From Bacillota bacterium (lineage in GTDB: Bacteria > Bacillota > Dethiobacteria > DTU022): DNA of 48,822 bases. Within the stretch, counting starts at the first letter, position 1, and the number at the start of each line of letters is the position of its first letter. A program made the position numbers and the translations under genes. Below, in pieces: positions 34,547 through 44,645 of this stretch. The notes beneath the pieces were generated by a model. That model ran no database searches and was not told the DNA's origin. It saw only the letters and a list, made by a program, of their open reading frames with translations. The stretch covers positions 1-48,822 of the forward strand of contig JAHYJM010000009.1 of NCBI GenBank assembly GCA_019428945.1, read 5' to 3'.

Positions 34547-36889
34547 TTAGAAGGGAAATACCACCGGTAAAAGTAAAACACTGACAATAAGAACTATAAG
34601 GGTTAATGGCAGCCCGTTTTTTACGTAATCGCTGAACCGGTAACCACCGGGGCTCATTACAAGTATATTGATCGGATGTGAAACAGGGGTCATGAAACTG
34701 GATGCGACCGCATAGGCAATACCCATCACAAAAGGATAGGGAGATAAACCAAGACTTGCTGCCGTGGCGATGGCAATTGGAGTCATAACAACCGCATTTA
34801 CCGGGCTTGGAATAAACTGATTTAGCAGCAGAGTCAGAGCCATCATACCGGCCAGAATCGCCGTCGGTCCATACACCCCGGCAATTTCCAACACGAACCC
34901 GGCAACCAGGGCGGCAGCGCCTGTCTGTTGTATAGCCATGCCCAGGGGGAGCATTGCTGCAATCAAAAAAACTGATTTCCATTCAATTGCCCTGTATGCC
35001 TCTTCAACAGTGATGCACTTTGTAATAATCATAAGAAGAGCTCCGGCAATAGCCGCAACATAAATCGGCAACCAGTTCAAAAGCGCTGCTGCCAATACTC
35101 CGGCCATAATCAACCCGGCCAATGGCGCTTTGTTTAAAAGTAATTTTTCCCTGTAATCGAGTGTAAGGATAACAAAATCGTCGTCTTTTGCCAACATTTC
35201 GAATCTCTCCCTCGTACCATAGCACAGCAGGGCATCCCCAAACTGCAGGGGCATATCATTAAGATTTGTCCTGAAAGCACGGTCTCCCCGCCAGACAGCT
35301 AAAACTGAAACACCGAACTTCTCACGAAAATTCAACTGACGCAGTGTTTTCCCAGTCAGCGAAGTATGTGGTGATAGCATAACTTCAACAACTCTCAGCG
35401 AATCAGTTTCCAGGTCTTTTAAATCAACCTCGGGGTTACGTTCAATCTCAAGAGTTTGATGGCCTCTCAGGACCTCTATATCGGCAGAACGCCCTTCAAC
35501 TACCAGTAAATCATTTTCCTCAAGGCGCATCTCAGGTTCCGGCATCAAAAATTCCTGTTCACCGCGGATAATATTTAATATTGAGATACCATATGCCGGG
35601 GCAAGATTCGTATCTTTAAGAGTACTGCCGCTCATAGGCGATCCTTCAGGGATGCGTAGATATAATAGACGTTCATGCAGGCTGTATTTTTCAGGTTTGC
35701 AGTCATTTATATTCTTAAAACCGTTGTAACCCTGTAAAGATTGCAACTGATCAAACAGGCCTCTGAAGAGGAGTTGATCCCCTGCCTGGAACCTGATGTC
35801 CCGCATATTTGTCCGGCGAATCATATCCCCCCGACGAAATGCCAGCAGGTTGATTCCCATTTTCTGCCGTGCATCGAGTTCAAGCAATGTTTTACCATTG
35901 AAGACAGAGTCTTCGCTGACTTCAAGCTCAATCATACCGATGTGATCAGAATAAAGACAGGATGTCTCCGGTACTTCCGCTTCAATCAAAATCACCGGTT
36001 TACCGGAAAGCTTTTCAATAACATCAAGACGGCCTAAAACCAATAAGCGGTCTCTGGCTTCCAATTTTAAATCCGGTTCGGGAATGTGATAATCTCCTTC
36101 ACTACGCATTACACTCAAAACATTTAATCCAAGAGCCCTGCCGAAACGGCTCTCCGCCAGGGTTTTCCCGGAAATAGGGCTGTCTGCCGGTATCGTAATC
36201 AGAGCCAGGCGTTCCTCAATATCGTAATATAATCTGAAATCACGACCAGGCTGGATATTGTCGACAGAAGGGGTTTTACGCTCAGGAAGGATCCTCCGTC
36301 CAAGCAAAACCATATATAATATTGACACAATCAAAATAACGATACCGACCGGTGCAAAATCAAACAAACCGGGGGGACGAACGCCGGATTCCCTTAAAAA
36401 ATCAACTACTACCAAGTTTGATGAAGTTCCGATCAATACGATCATACCGCCTATGGTTGTCCCATAGATCATCGGTAAGAGCAGCCGGGAGGCCGAGCGC
36501 CCTGTTCTGCGAACTATATCAAGAGTAACCGGTAAAAACATAGCAGCCACCCCAACATTAATTACAAATGCCGACACTACAGCTGTGCTGCTCATTAATA
36601 CAGTTAGCAGCCTGCTCTCGCTTTTTCCGCCCAGGCGCAGCAGGTGATCTGCAAGTCTGGATGCTACCCCGGTCCTTGCCAGGCCGGCAGAAAGTATAAA
36701 TACAGCCCAGATTGTCACTACAGCAGGGTTGGAAAAGCCGGATATGCTATCTTCAGGAGAAATAAGGCCGACCAGGACAAGCAGTACAAGAACGAGCAGG
36801 GCAACGAGGTCAGCCCGAAGGATTTCTGTTACAAAAAGAATAATCGCAAATAATAGTATTGCGAAGGTCAGAACAATTTCCAGGGTCAT
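34547..36889 (-). CDS. SLC13/DASS-family permease with four RCK_C (TrkA-C) domains
   Basis: In this 780-residue membrane protein an N-terminal helical block (GTTIGGMIVLIGTSSNLVV, the family's SNT-type motif) and a C-terminal block are separated by a cytoplasmic insert of about 330 residues. The insert contains four related RCK_C units, each with a G-K-T/S-L strand and a D-x-L-L-x-x-G ending. Most family members have two. The likely substrate is a divalent anion such as sulfate or a dicarboxylate, driven by sodium. AGGGAG precedes the ATG. Confidence 0.88.
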   Translation of the reverse strand: MTLEIVLTFAILLFAIILFVTEILRADLVALLVLVLLVLVGLISPEDSISGFSNPAVVTIWAVFILSAGLARTGVASRLADHLLRLGGKSESRLLTVLMSSTAVVSAFVINVGVAAMFLPVTLDIVRRTGRSASRLLLPMIYGTTIGGMIVLIGTSSNLVVVDFLRESGVRPPGLFDFAPVGIVILIVSILYMVLLGRRILPERKTPSVDNIQPGRDFRLYYDIEERLALITIPADSPISGKTLAESRFGRALGLNVLSVMRSEGDYHIPEPDLKLEARDRLLVLGRLDVIEKLSGKPVILIEAEVPETSCLYSDHIGMIELEVSEDSVFNGKTLLELDARQKMGINLLAFRRGDMIRRTNMRDIRFQAGDQLLFRGLFDQLQSLQGYNGFKNINDCKPEKYSLHERLLYLRIPEGSPMSGSTLKDTNLAPAYGISILNIIRGEQEFLMPEPEMRLEENDLLVVEGRSADIEVLRGHQTLEIERNPEVDLKDLETDSLRVVEVMLSPHTSLTGKTLRQLNFREKFGVSVLAVWRGDRAFRTNLNDMPLQFGDALLCYGTRERFEMLAKDDDFVILTLDYREKLLLNKAPLAGLIMAGVLAAALLNWLPIYVAAIAGALLMIITKCITVEEAYRAIEWKSVFLIAAMLPLGMAIQQTGAAALVAGFVLEIAGVYGPTAILAGMMALTLLLNQFIPSPVNAVVMTPIAIATAASLGLSPYPFVMGIAYAVASSFMTPVSHPINILVMSPGGYRFSDYVKNGLPLTLIVLIVSVLLLPVVFPF

Positions 36890-37184
36890 AATCTATATCT
36901 CCCTCTAAATTTGTCTGAACATAACACAAAGCTTACAGTACTGCAGAGGTTGAACTCACAAAGAAGTGATATAAAGAGCAGTGAGATATCTTTAAACATT
37001 ATAGCATATGCTCAATTTAATTTTTACACTTCTGATTTCACCTGCTAATACACCTCATTCTGCTGCAAAATCCACCTGGATTTATATTGCGCTTTATTTT
37101 TATAATGCCTATAAAGGTAAAACCAGAGCAGGCGACGAAATATTTATATCTCTAAATTCTTATATTCGCCGGGAGTTGAGCTTA

Positions 37185-38531
37185 GTGAAAGTAATAATTA
37201 TTGGCGCCAATGCTGCCGGGATGAGCGCAGCCAGCCAGATAAAGAGGCAGGAACCGGAATGGGATGTTATGGTTCTTGAAAAAGGCTCATATATATCATA
37301 TGCGGGTTGTGGAATTCCTTATTTCGTTCAGGGGCTGGTTACTGATCTAGATAAACTGATTACTGTCACACCGGACGATGCCCTGCATAAACGCGGACTA
37401 AATCTTAAGCTGCATCATGAAGTGACAGCAATTGATCCGGTTATTAATACAGTTTCTGTTGAAACTCCTGACGGCTTGATAACAGAAAATTTTGATCGCC
37501 TGATCATCGCTACCGGCGCGAATCCACATCAAACAAGTATAGAGTATAAGGCGTCTAAACGGATCTTGAATGCGCACAGGTTGGATGACGCCAAAAATAT
37601 TCGCAGCCTGATTGAATCAAAACAGGCAGACAAATGTGCGGTAATAGGTGGCGGATATATAGCTATTGAAATGTTGGAAGCTTTAAAAAAACAGGGACTC
37701 AACACCCACATGTTTCACCGGCGTAATGATCTTTCCCGGAATTTTGAAAAAGAAATTTCAGACATCGTGCTGGCAGAAATGGATAACGAAGGTATTGAGT
37801 TACATCTTAACCAGGCGGTAACCCGGATCACCGGGCATAATAGTGAGGTAGAACTTCAGACGGAAAAAGAGAAATTTATATTTGACATGGCAATTGTCGC
37901 AACCGGGGTGGAGCCAAATAGCTGCCTGGCGCAGGATAGTGGAATTGAAATCGGCGTTAAAGGAGCAATCAGGGTAAACCGTTTTATGCAAACGAATTAT
38001 GATCATATTTATGCTGCCGGTGACTGTGCAGAAACAACTAATATTATAACCGGTGAACCTCAATACCTGGCCCTGGCTCTGAAAGCTAATAAAGAAGGCA
38101 TTGTCGCCGGATTAAATGCCTGCGGAGGAAATGAAGAGTTCCCGGGGGTTTTAGGCAGTGCTATCACCAAATTTTTCGACCTGGGTATCGCTCGCACCGG
38201 TCTTACTCTTGCCGAAGCAGAGAATTGCGGCTTTGAGGCAATCAAATTCAGCATTACTGCGAACAGCCGGGCTCATTACTACCCGGGCAGAAGTGATGTT
38301 AAAATCGTATTAATAGCAGAGAAAAAAGAAGGCCGCCTACTGGGCGCCCAGATGGCGGGCCCTGTTGACGGTGTCAAAAGAATTGATGTATACGCTACTG
38401 CTATTACAGCAGAGATGAATATTGACCAGATTTTCGAACTGGATCTTGCTTACGCCCCGCCGTTCTCGCCGGTTTACGATCCGGTAGTACTATCCGGAAG
38501 GGTAGGACGTAAAAAAATAGGTTCGCCTTAA
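37185..38531 (+). CDS. CoA-disulfide reductase / NADH oxidase-like FAD enzyme
   Basis: This 448-residue flavin oxidoreductase has an FAD loop IIIGANAAGMSAASQI and a single redox cysteine in SYAGCGIPYF. An NAD loop (VIGGGYIAIEMLEAL) and YAAGDCAE before the dimerisation domain complete the pattern. One active cysteine rather than a CxxxxC pair places it with CoA-disulfide reductases, NADH oxidases or peroxidases. GTG at 37185 follows GGGAG by 9 nt and matches the family start (VKVIIIGANAAG); an open frame extends upstream to 37008 but is AT-rich and unconserved-looking. It likely protects against oxidants or maintains CoA thiol. Confidence 0.9.
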   Translation: MKVIIIGANAAGMSAASQIKRQEPEWDVMVLEKGSYISYAGCGIPYFVQGLVTDLDKLITVTPDDALHKRGLNLKLHHEVTAIDPVINTVSVETPDGLITENFDRLIIATGANPHQTSIEYKASKRILNAHRLDDAKNIRSLIESKQADKCAVIGGGYIAIEMLEALKKQGLNTHMFHRRNDLSRNFEKEISDIVLAEMDNEGIELHLNQAVTRITGHNSEVELQTEKEKFIFDMAIVATGVEPNSCLAQDSGIEIGVKGAIRVNRFMQTNYDHIYAAGDCAETTNIITGEPQYLALALKANKEGIVAGLNACGGNEEFPGVLGSAITKFFDLGIARTGLTLAEAENCGFEAIKFSITANSRAHYYPGRSDVKIVLIAEKKEGRLLGAQMAGPVDGVKRIDVYATAITAEMNIDQIFELDLAYAPPFSPVYDPVVLSGRVGRKKIGSP

Positions 38532-38574
38532 TCATGCCTGCTGCTATCAGTAAGATTGAGTGATATAAGAAACT

Positions 38575-38922
38575 CTAACGCAGCGGTCTGTCAAATTCAT
38601 AAATAATATAGCGCGAAGTAAACATGCGGGTATTTACATTGAGCTGCTCGCTACCTCTTTTATAAACAATGCTTAATCCGAGGCGATCTTTGAATAGCCA
38701 GCCGCGTTCTGCAAGATAATCATTTAGATGCTCTTCATCCGCCGCTTTTTGGATCATTTTAAGGTCCGGGAAAGGCACTAGATCCTGACCGGTTAATTCA
38801 ATAGCCATGATTCCAAAAAAGACAGGCAGAGGATTACCCTCCTGAAATATTACAGGGTATCTGTTAACCACAAGTGCAATCAGCAACAGTAATACAACAA
38901 GAATAATGTACCCTTTTTTCAT
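38575..38922 (-). CDS. Small membrane-anchored protein, unknown
   Basis: This 115-residue protein has an N-terminal signal anchor (residues 4-20) and a mixed alpha/beta exterior domain. GGAGGGG lies 5 nt before the ATG. It is convergent with the flavin enzyme gene 43 bp away. There are no cysteines or catalytic motifs, and I do not recognise it. Confidence 0.65.
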   Translation of the reverse strand: MKKGYIILVVLLLLIALVVNRYPVIFQEGNPLPVFFGIMAIELTGQDLVPFPDLKMIQKAADEEHLNDYLAERGWLFKDRLGLSIVYKRGSEQLNVNTRMFTSRYIIYEFDRPLR

Positions 38923-39191
38923 TATAACCCCTCCTGCATTTTATCGAGCCAGTGGATATGCAGTCAGGCATCCTGCTGATTATTAACACATTTCTACCTA
39001 TTTTCTTAAAATCCTTTTCTGGGGATTAAAAGTAGCTTTTAATGCACATCTAATCAGTCCGGGTACTCTCACTTTTACTAAAGCATGTTATAATAATCCA
39101 GACCAAATGAGGGAGTTTCCATTAAATAAGCATATTTTTTGTAAGCTAAGAGTTCTTTCAGATTCCGAACATAAATCCCGAGAGGTGTTAA

Positions 39192-39926
39192 ATGTTAGGC
39201 AACTATGTTAATACAATAACCATCATTATAGGCAGTTTACTGGGCCTGCTGGTTCATAAAGGCCTGAAAGAAGAATACAAGATCATTGTTATGCAGGCTA
39301 TAGGACTATCCGTCTTATTTATCGGCGCCACAACGGCGATCGGCGGTCTTTTGGATCCCGACAGTGAGCCGATTTTATTTATAATCAGCCTTGTAATCGG
39401 AGGGGTTGTTGGCGAGCTGGTCGGACTGGAAAAAGGGTTGGAAAAGGTCGGCATGTCCCTTCAGCGCATGGTCACTTCGGACGTTCAAAAGAGTGAACAC
39501 AGTGAACACAATGTGGCAAGAGGATTTGTAACAGCAAGCCTGATCTTCTGCGTTGGCACCATGGCCATCATCGGCTCTCTTGAAAGCGGCCTCAGAGGCA
39601 ATTATGATATGCTTTTTGCCAAATCTGTCCTTGATGGAGTCACATCGATGATCCTGGCTTCCACGCTCGGTATCGGCGTGATCTTTTCAGCAGGGATGGT
39701 CTTTCTATATCAGGGCGCGATCATCCTCTTCGCCGGTTCTCTGGAACCTTTCTTAACTGTCAATGTCATCCGTGAAATATCGATCATCGGGGGCATATTA
39801 ATTCTGGGTATAGGCCTGAGCATGATGGAGATTAAAAAAATCAAAACGGTTAACCTTTTACCGGCTATATTTGTACCGGTAATCTATTATTTTGTGGTCA
39901 TCCCCATGATCAGGCTCTTCAGTTAG
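39192..39926 (+). CDS. DUF554 family membrane protein
   Basis: This 244-residue protein has about seven hydrophobic segments and family-typical stretches: NTITIIIGSLLGLLVHKGL at the N-terminus, FCVGTMAIIGSLESGLRG and AKSVLDGVTSMILAS. It matches the DUF554 (YdfK-like) family of putative transport proteins of unknown function. AGAGGTG precedes the ATG. Confidence 0.88.
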   Translation: MLGNYVNTITIIIGSLLGLLVHKGLKEEYKIIVMQAIGLSVLFIGATTAIGGLLDPDSEPILFIISLVIGGVVGELVGLEKGLEKVGMSLQRMVTSDVQKSEHSEHNVARGFVTASLIFCVGTMAIIGSLESGLRGNYDMLFAKSVLDGVTSMILASTLGIGVIFSAGMVFLYQGAIILFAGSLEPFLTVNVIREISIIGGILILGIGLSMMEIKKIKTVNLLPAIFVPVIYYFVVIPMIRLFS

Positions 39927-39954
39927 CGGCAATCAAGCCCTGCATAATAAAGAT

Positions 39955-40818
39955 TTATTTGGCGCCGCTGTAATCGTAAAAACCACGACCTGTTTTGCGA
40001 CCAAGCCAACCTGCCGCAACATATTTTCTAAGCAAAGGGCAGGGGCGATATTTGGAATCACCCAGACCATCATGTAAAACTTCCATAATGGATAAACATG
40101 TGTCAAGGCCAATCAGATCAGCCAGCGCCAGCGGACCCATAGGATGGTTCATCCCAAGCCTCATTACGCTGTCTATCGCTTCCGCTTCGGCAACGCCTTC
40201 CATCAGGCAGTAAACTGCTTCATTGATCATCGGCAGCAGAACCCTGTTTGATACAAATCCGGGGAAATCATTAACCTCAACGGGAGTTTTATTCAGCTTT
40301 TTCGTTAAATCTTCAACCACACTGAAGGTTTCATCTGAAGTAGCCAGCCCCCTGATCACCTCAACCAGCTGCATTACCGGCACAGGATTCATAAAGTGCA
40401 TTCCGATCACTTTCGATGGACGTGAGGTAACTGCTGCGATACTGGTGATAGGAAGTGATGATGTATTGCTGGCCAGGATTGTATGTGCGGGACAGAGCTG
40501 ATCAAGAGTCTGAAACAGCTCTTCCTTTACCTCCATTTTTTCTACAACGGCTTCAATGACGATATCTGCGCCGGCGCCGTCATTCAAATCAACTGTTCCT
40601 TTAATTCGTGAAAGGACGACTCTTTTATCCTCCTCAGAAATCCTCTCTTTATCAACACTTTTCTGCAGGTTTTTCTCGATTACCCCGATCCCTTTATCGA
40701 CAAATGTTTGATCAATATCCCTGAGTACCACAGTAAACCCGGCCTGAGCACAAACCTGGGCTATACCTCCACCCATCTGACCCGCTCCAATAACCATAAT
40801 CTTCTTAATTTCCACCAT
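39955..40818 (-). CDS. 3-hydroxyacyl-CoA (3-hydroxybutyryl-CoA) dehydrogenase
   Basis: This 287-residue protein has an NAD loop ([20 protein letters not shown]), [10 protein letters not shown], the catalytic HFMNPVPVM segment, and [15 protein letters not shown] in the C-terminal domain. It interconverts 3-hydroxybutyryl-CoA and acetoacetyl-CoA with NAD(P). The gene begins 13 nt after the stop of the pyrrolysine-containing methyltransferase gene, so the two are probably co-transcribed. No thiolase, crotonase or acyl-CoA dehydrogenase is adjacent, which is unusual. Confidence 0.9.
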   Translation of the reverse strand: MVEIKKIMVIGAGQMGGGIAQVCAQAGFTVVLRDIDQTFVDKGIGVIEKNLQKSVDKERISEEDKRVVLSRIKGTVDLNDGAGADIVIEAVVEKMEVKEELFQTLDQLCPAHTILASNTSSLPITSIAAVTSRPSKVIGMHFMNPVPVMQLVEVIRGLATSDETFSVVEDLTKKLNKTPVEVNDFPGFVSNRVLLPMINEAVYCLMEGVAEAEAIDSVMRLGMNHPMGPLALADLIGLDTCLSIMEVLHDGLGDSKYRPCPLLRKYVAAGWLGRKTGRGFYDYSGAK

Positions 40819-40831
40819 GAAACCCCCTTTT

Positions 40832-42205
40832 TCAGTTTACTTTTTCCATAAACCTGCGAACCGAGTTAAGTTCAAGATTAAGAAGCTTACCAATATTCAT
40901 CTTAGCCTGGATCCCTCTCGCTTTGCCATGGTGAGATACAACACGGCCGATATTTAAATCATCCCTGACTTCGTTCATGATTACTTCATCGGCTAAATCC
41001 CTTGTTGATACCTTAAGCTTACCTGCAACATATTTTTTTGCTTCCCCTACTCGCATTCCGGTCATTTGCATGCGCGCTACCAGATCTCCGGCGGTGCGCA
41101 AACCACCCATGCCCGATGCCAGTGTGTGTGTAGCAATCATTCCGCAAAAATCGCCTGTGCCTACCTATAATCCATCAGCTTTACCCACCTCAGCCATGGC
41201 CACTGATACCCTGCTGACCACATCAACAGGAAGAACTTCAACCGTAGTCACTCCGCCGACACCTAACCCGACATTGGGATGGACAGGAATATTGGCCGCT
41301 TCCACACAGGCTCTGCAGTAGGTCACGGCTCGGGCAAGGTTAAAAGCAAATGATTTTTTGCTGTTGTTGTTTATAACCGGTCCAAAAATGGTTACCCCTG
41401 CTTTCTCAGCCAGTTTTACCTGCTCATGGGGGTAAAGTCCGGCCAGCCGCACTCCATCATATGTTAGCCTGCCGTGCATTCCCAGTACAAATTCCCCAGC
41501 CATGCCCATCTCTATACAAATGTCCGGATATTTTTCTTTAAGTATTTCAGCTGCTTTAAGAGCAGCATAGAAGTCTGCATCACCAGCCGCTCCGGTAGTA
41601 TCGAAATCAATACCCTCCGCCCCGCCTTCATACATTTCACTCGCTACATAAACGAGGTCTTTGATACAATATTCAGCTGCTTCCTCCTGGGCGTCTCTCG
41701 ACTCGCCGATCTTACCCTGTGGCAGCAATTCCGCCCAATTATGTACCGGTCCGTCAGGGCGGCTGTAACGGCCAAGATCGGGCATGGCGCCGTAAAAAAG
41801 AGGTATCGTAAGCAAATGTGATGCCTGCTCCACCCAGGATCGCTCTTCAGTTGCTACAGTTTTAACCGCCTTATAACTGTAATCTATAAAACCTGATTCA
41901 GCCGTATCCATCCCACAAACCCTTTCATAAGTCTGAAGCATTTGCAGGCGGTTAACCGAAAACCCCCGGGGAACCGAACCGATTGAAGGAGAATCACCGG
42001 TCATAATGATCTCATTGCCCTTTTCTACTCCTACCATTTTACCCGGCCTTGTGCAAATCTCATACAACCTGTCAAGATCTTCTGATCTCAGCGGAGCTAT
42101 TTTCCCTCTGTCAGAGGCATCTTCCATGCCGGCCTGTAAATCTTCTTTAATTTTTGATCCATCAACTTCTATCAACTCTCCATCGCCAAACCTTGTTAAT
42201 ACCAT
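40832..42205 (-). CDS. mtbB: Dimethylamine corrinoid methyltransferase MtbB with in-frame UAG (pyrrolysine)
   Basis: Two open segments (42205-41168 and 41164-40832) in the same frame are separated by one TAG at 41167-41165. Together they give a 457-residue MtbB-family protein. The sequence reads [14 protein letters not shown], then the amber codon, then [20 protein letters not shown] and [11 protein letters not shown], as in archaeal MtbB. There, pyrrolysine occupies the equivalent site (residue 356 in Methanosarcina; 347 here). MtbB transfers a methyl group from dimethylamine to a corrinoid protein. ATG at 42205 has AGGTGA 6 nt upstream. No corrinoid protein, reactivase or pyl genes are in the window. 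Termination at the UAG would leave a truncated 346-residue product. Confidence 0.9.
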
Positions 42206-42525
42206 AACCACTCACCTTTCATTTAAATTTCTTAATTTTCATAAAGCAGAAATTAATTGCCCGCCTTAAAAGTTACTTAATATTGATCTGTTGAATAGAT
42301 ACGCGGCCTAAAAAGATCTTGTTGAAAACCCTGGATACAAGAGCAATACCATTATACACAATATATATTATCCTGGTTAAGACAATACCGGAAATGTTAT
42401 GACTTTATCCGTTTGCATAAAATGAAGGTGTTTTCAACTTTTGGCAGAATTTACTTACGATCGGATTAAGTTTACTGTTTGGAAAGCTAAGCAGAATATG
42501 TTAGTTAATAAGGCTGCGAGGAGAC
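42206..42525. other. Divergent intergenic region with no firm features
   Basis: This 320-bp AT-rich gap lies between the mtbB-like and MORN-ABC genes, transcribed apart. It must hold promoters for both, but I found no pair of hexamers with acceptable match and spacing. No sigma-54 site, no copy of the 34-nt antitermination leader and no small ORF with a ribosome site were seen. Confidence 0.5.
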
Positions 42526-43776
42526 ATGTTCCCCATGGATAAGAAAGAGAGAACCGGAGAAAAACAGGTTATACCCTGGGCAGGCGGCAAATACGGCGGA
42601 CAATTAAAAAACAATGTTCCCCATGGTCTTGGCAAATTACTGATGCCGGATGGTACAAAATATGACGGTGAATGGATAGAAGGTAAACCACAGGGAAGAG
42701 GGATTCTCATCTATGCAAAAGGAGCAGTTTACCGGGGAGAATTTTCTGAAGGTAAAAAACATGGGTATGGCCAATATGTCCAGCCCGATGGGACCATCAT
42801 CAAAGGTAGATGGAATAAGGGAAAATTTTTGGATACACTTGAATCCCTGCAAAAAGGATCTGCTATTTTAAGGAATACATCGGGCAGAGATGTAATCAGG
42901 ATCAAATCTTTATACTTTACCTACAAAAGCGGTAAAGGAATATTCGATATAAATTTTAACGTTAAAAACGGAGAGGTATTTGGCTTTCTCGGACCCAATG
43001 GCGCTGGAAAAACAACAACAATCCGTAACCTGCTCGGATTTACCAAGCCGGACAGTGGAATCTGCACAATTAACGGACTGAATTGTTGGAAAAACGCAGC
43101 GGAAATACAGGGCGAACTTGGGTATCTGCCCGGTGAAATGGCATTTTTTGATGAGATGAGCGGCATACAATTTTTTAACCTGATCGGCGACTTAAGAGGA
43201 AAACGGGGTAATTCCCGCCGTGATGCCCTGATCGATAGATTCGAGCTTGACCCGTCAGGCAGAATTCGTCGCATGTCCAAGGGTATGAAGCAGAAACTGG
43301 GTATTGTAACTGCATTTATGCACGACCCTGCAGTATATATATTGGATGAGCCGACCAGCGGACTTGACCCTTTGATGCAGAATATCTTTGTGGAGCTGAT
43401 CCTTGAAGAAAAAGAACGGGGCAAAACAATCCTCATGTCATCTCACAACTTTGAAGAAACCTACCGCACCTGTGACCGAGCCGGGATTATCCGGGAAGGC
43501 CGCCTGGTTGCTCTTGAGGACGTGCATTCACTGAAATCATCTCAGCGCAAGGCGTACCTGGTTACGCTGGGCAGAAAAGAAGACCTTGAACACTTGCGCT
43601 CAGCCGGTCTTGAGATCGGCCGGATCAGTAAAAATACGGTTGAAGTATATGTATCAGGTAATTATGATCAGTTTATTTCCGCCCTGGCCGGGTGCAAAGT
43701 ACTCGGGATTGAAGTTGCCACACAGAGCCTTGAACAGGTATTCCTAAAATATTACGGCCAGGAGGCTTCTTTCTAA
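42526..43776 (+). CDS. MORN-repeat domain fused to ABC transporter ATPase
   Basis: The first roughly 100 of 416 residues hold three to four MORN repeats (YGGQLKNNVPHGLGKL, YDGEWIEGKPQGRGIL, YRGEFSEGKKHGYGQY). A complete ABC-2-type ATPase follows: Walker A GPNGAGKTTT, signature RMSKGMKQKLGIV, Walker B AVYILDEPTSGLDP and switch His in SSHNFEE. The C-terminal tail resembles CcmA-like exporters. The ATG at 42526 has GAGG 4 nt upstream; ATG at 42535 is possible. Its permease partner overlaps by 1 nt. The MORN units resemble those on the heliorhodopsin at 28865-30040, suggesting a shared way of tethering to lipid or protein. Confidence 0.9.
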   Translation: MFPMDKKERTGEKQVIPWAGGKYGGQLKNNVPHGLGKLLMPDGTKYDGEWIEGKPQGRGILIYAKGAVYRGEFSEGKKHGYGQYVQPDGTIIKGRWNKGKFLDTLESLQKGSAILRNTSGRDVIRIKSLYFTYKSGKGIFDINFNVKNGEVFGFLGPNGAGKTTTIRNLLGFTKPDSGICTINGLNCWKNAAEIQGELGYLPGEMAFFDEMSGIQFFNLIGDLRGKRGNSRRDALIDRFELDPSGRIRRMSKGMKQKLGIVTAFMHDPAVYILDEPTSGLDPLMQNIFVELILEEKERGKTILMSSHNFEETYRTCDRAGIIREGRLVALEDVHSLKSSQRKAYLVTLGRKEDLEHLRSAGLEIGRISKNTVEVYVSGNYDQFISALAGCKVLGIEVATQSLEQVFLKYYGQEASF

Positions 43777-44576
43777 TGAGTTTTTCTCTATTCAAAGCCA
43801 CCGCTAAATCAAACTGGCTTATTTTCCTGATTTTCTTCGCTATCCTGCTAATGTACATGACCGTTATGGTTGGCATGTATGATCCGGACAGTATCGAAGC
43901 AATGAATCAATTTATTGAGGCGATGCCGCAGGGAATGATGGAAGCCTTCGGTTACGGTGATACAGCGACCAGCCTGGCAACTTTCATGGCTCTTTACTAT
44001 TATGGATTTATCATAATTATTTTTCCTCTTATTTATTGTATTATCCTGGCGAACCGGTTGGTGGCTGCGCTGGTTGATCGCGGTTCCATGGCTTACCTGC
44101 TGGCCACACCCAATACACGGGTAAAAATTATTACTACCCTGGCCGTTTATATGGCCGCAAGTATTACATTACTATTACTCATTAATACAGGAATCGGACT
44201 GGCGTTAAGTGAATCCATGTTCCCCGGAGAAATGGACATACCTGCCTTTTTAAAGCTCAATCTGGCTGCTATCTTATTAACCCTGGCGATCAGTTCAATC
44301 TGCTTCTTTTTTTCCTGCATTTTCCATGAAACTAAGTACTCACTGGCTTTTGGCGGCGGCATACCCATTCTCTTCTTTATAATTAATATGCTGAGAAATA
44401 TCGGGGGCAGTAATCAGTGGCTCAAATATTTGACACTTTATTCCCTCTTTGACGCAAATGCAATTGTTACCGGAGAACAATCCATTATAACTTTATGCCT
44501 CGTTTCAGCTGCCATATTCCTTGCTCTTTATGGGGTAGGTATTATTATTTTCAGCCGCCGTAATTTATATTTATAA
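43776..44576 (+). CDS. ABC-2 type transporter permease
   Basis: This 266-residue protein has six membrane helices, with the large extracytoplasmic segment after helix 1 (DPDSIEAMNQFIEAMPQGMM) usual for ABC-2 permeases. The start codon overlaps the ATPase stop in a TAATG arrangement, so the two are translationally coupled and form one exporter. The substrate is unknown. Confidence 0.88.
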   Translation: MSFSLFKATAKSNWLIFLIFFAILLMYMTVMVGMYDPDSIEAMNQFIEAMPQGMMEAFGYGDTATSLATFMALYYYGFIIIIFPLIYCIILANRLVAALVDRGSMAYLLATPNTRVKIITTLAVYMAASITLLLLINTGIGLALSESMFPGEMDIPAFLKLNLAAILLTLAISSICFFFSCIFHETKYSLAFGGGIPILFFIINMLRNIGGSNQWLKYLTLYSLFDANAIVTGEQSIITLCLVSAAIFLALYGVGIIIFSRRNLYL

Positions 44577-44645
44577 GAAAGAAAAAGTATAAACTCTAAA
44601 CACGGGCTGTTTTTTATTAACTATAATTTTATAGATATTAATAAC

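Noticed and set aside
34503-34982. 159-codon open frame on the minus strand
   Set aside because: It lies inside the SLC13 permease gene in another frame, is composed of unlikely Cys/Arg/Gly runs, and has no ribosome site.
37008-37184. N-terminal extension of the CoA-disulfide reductase-like protein
   Set aside because: The extension lacks a ribosome site and family resemblance; GTG 37185 matches the family start exactly.
40832-41140. Separate small gene starting at ATG 41140
   Set aside because: Its sequence is the conserved C-terminus of MtbB in frame with the upstream part; the gap is one TAG codon.
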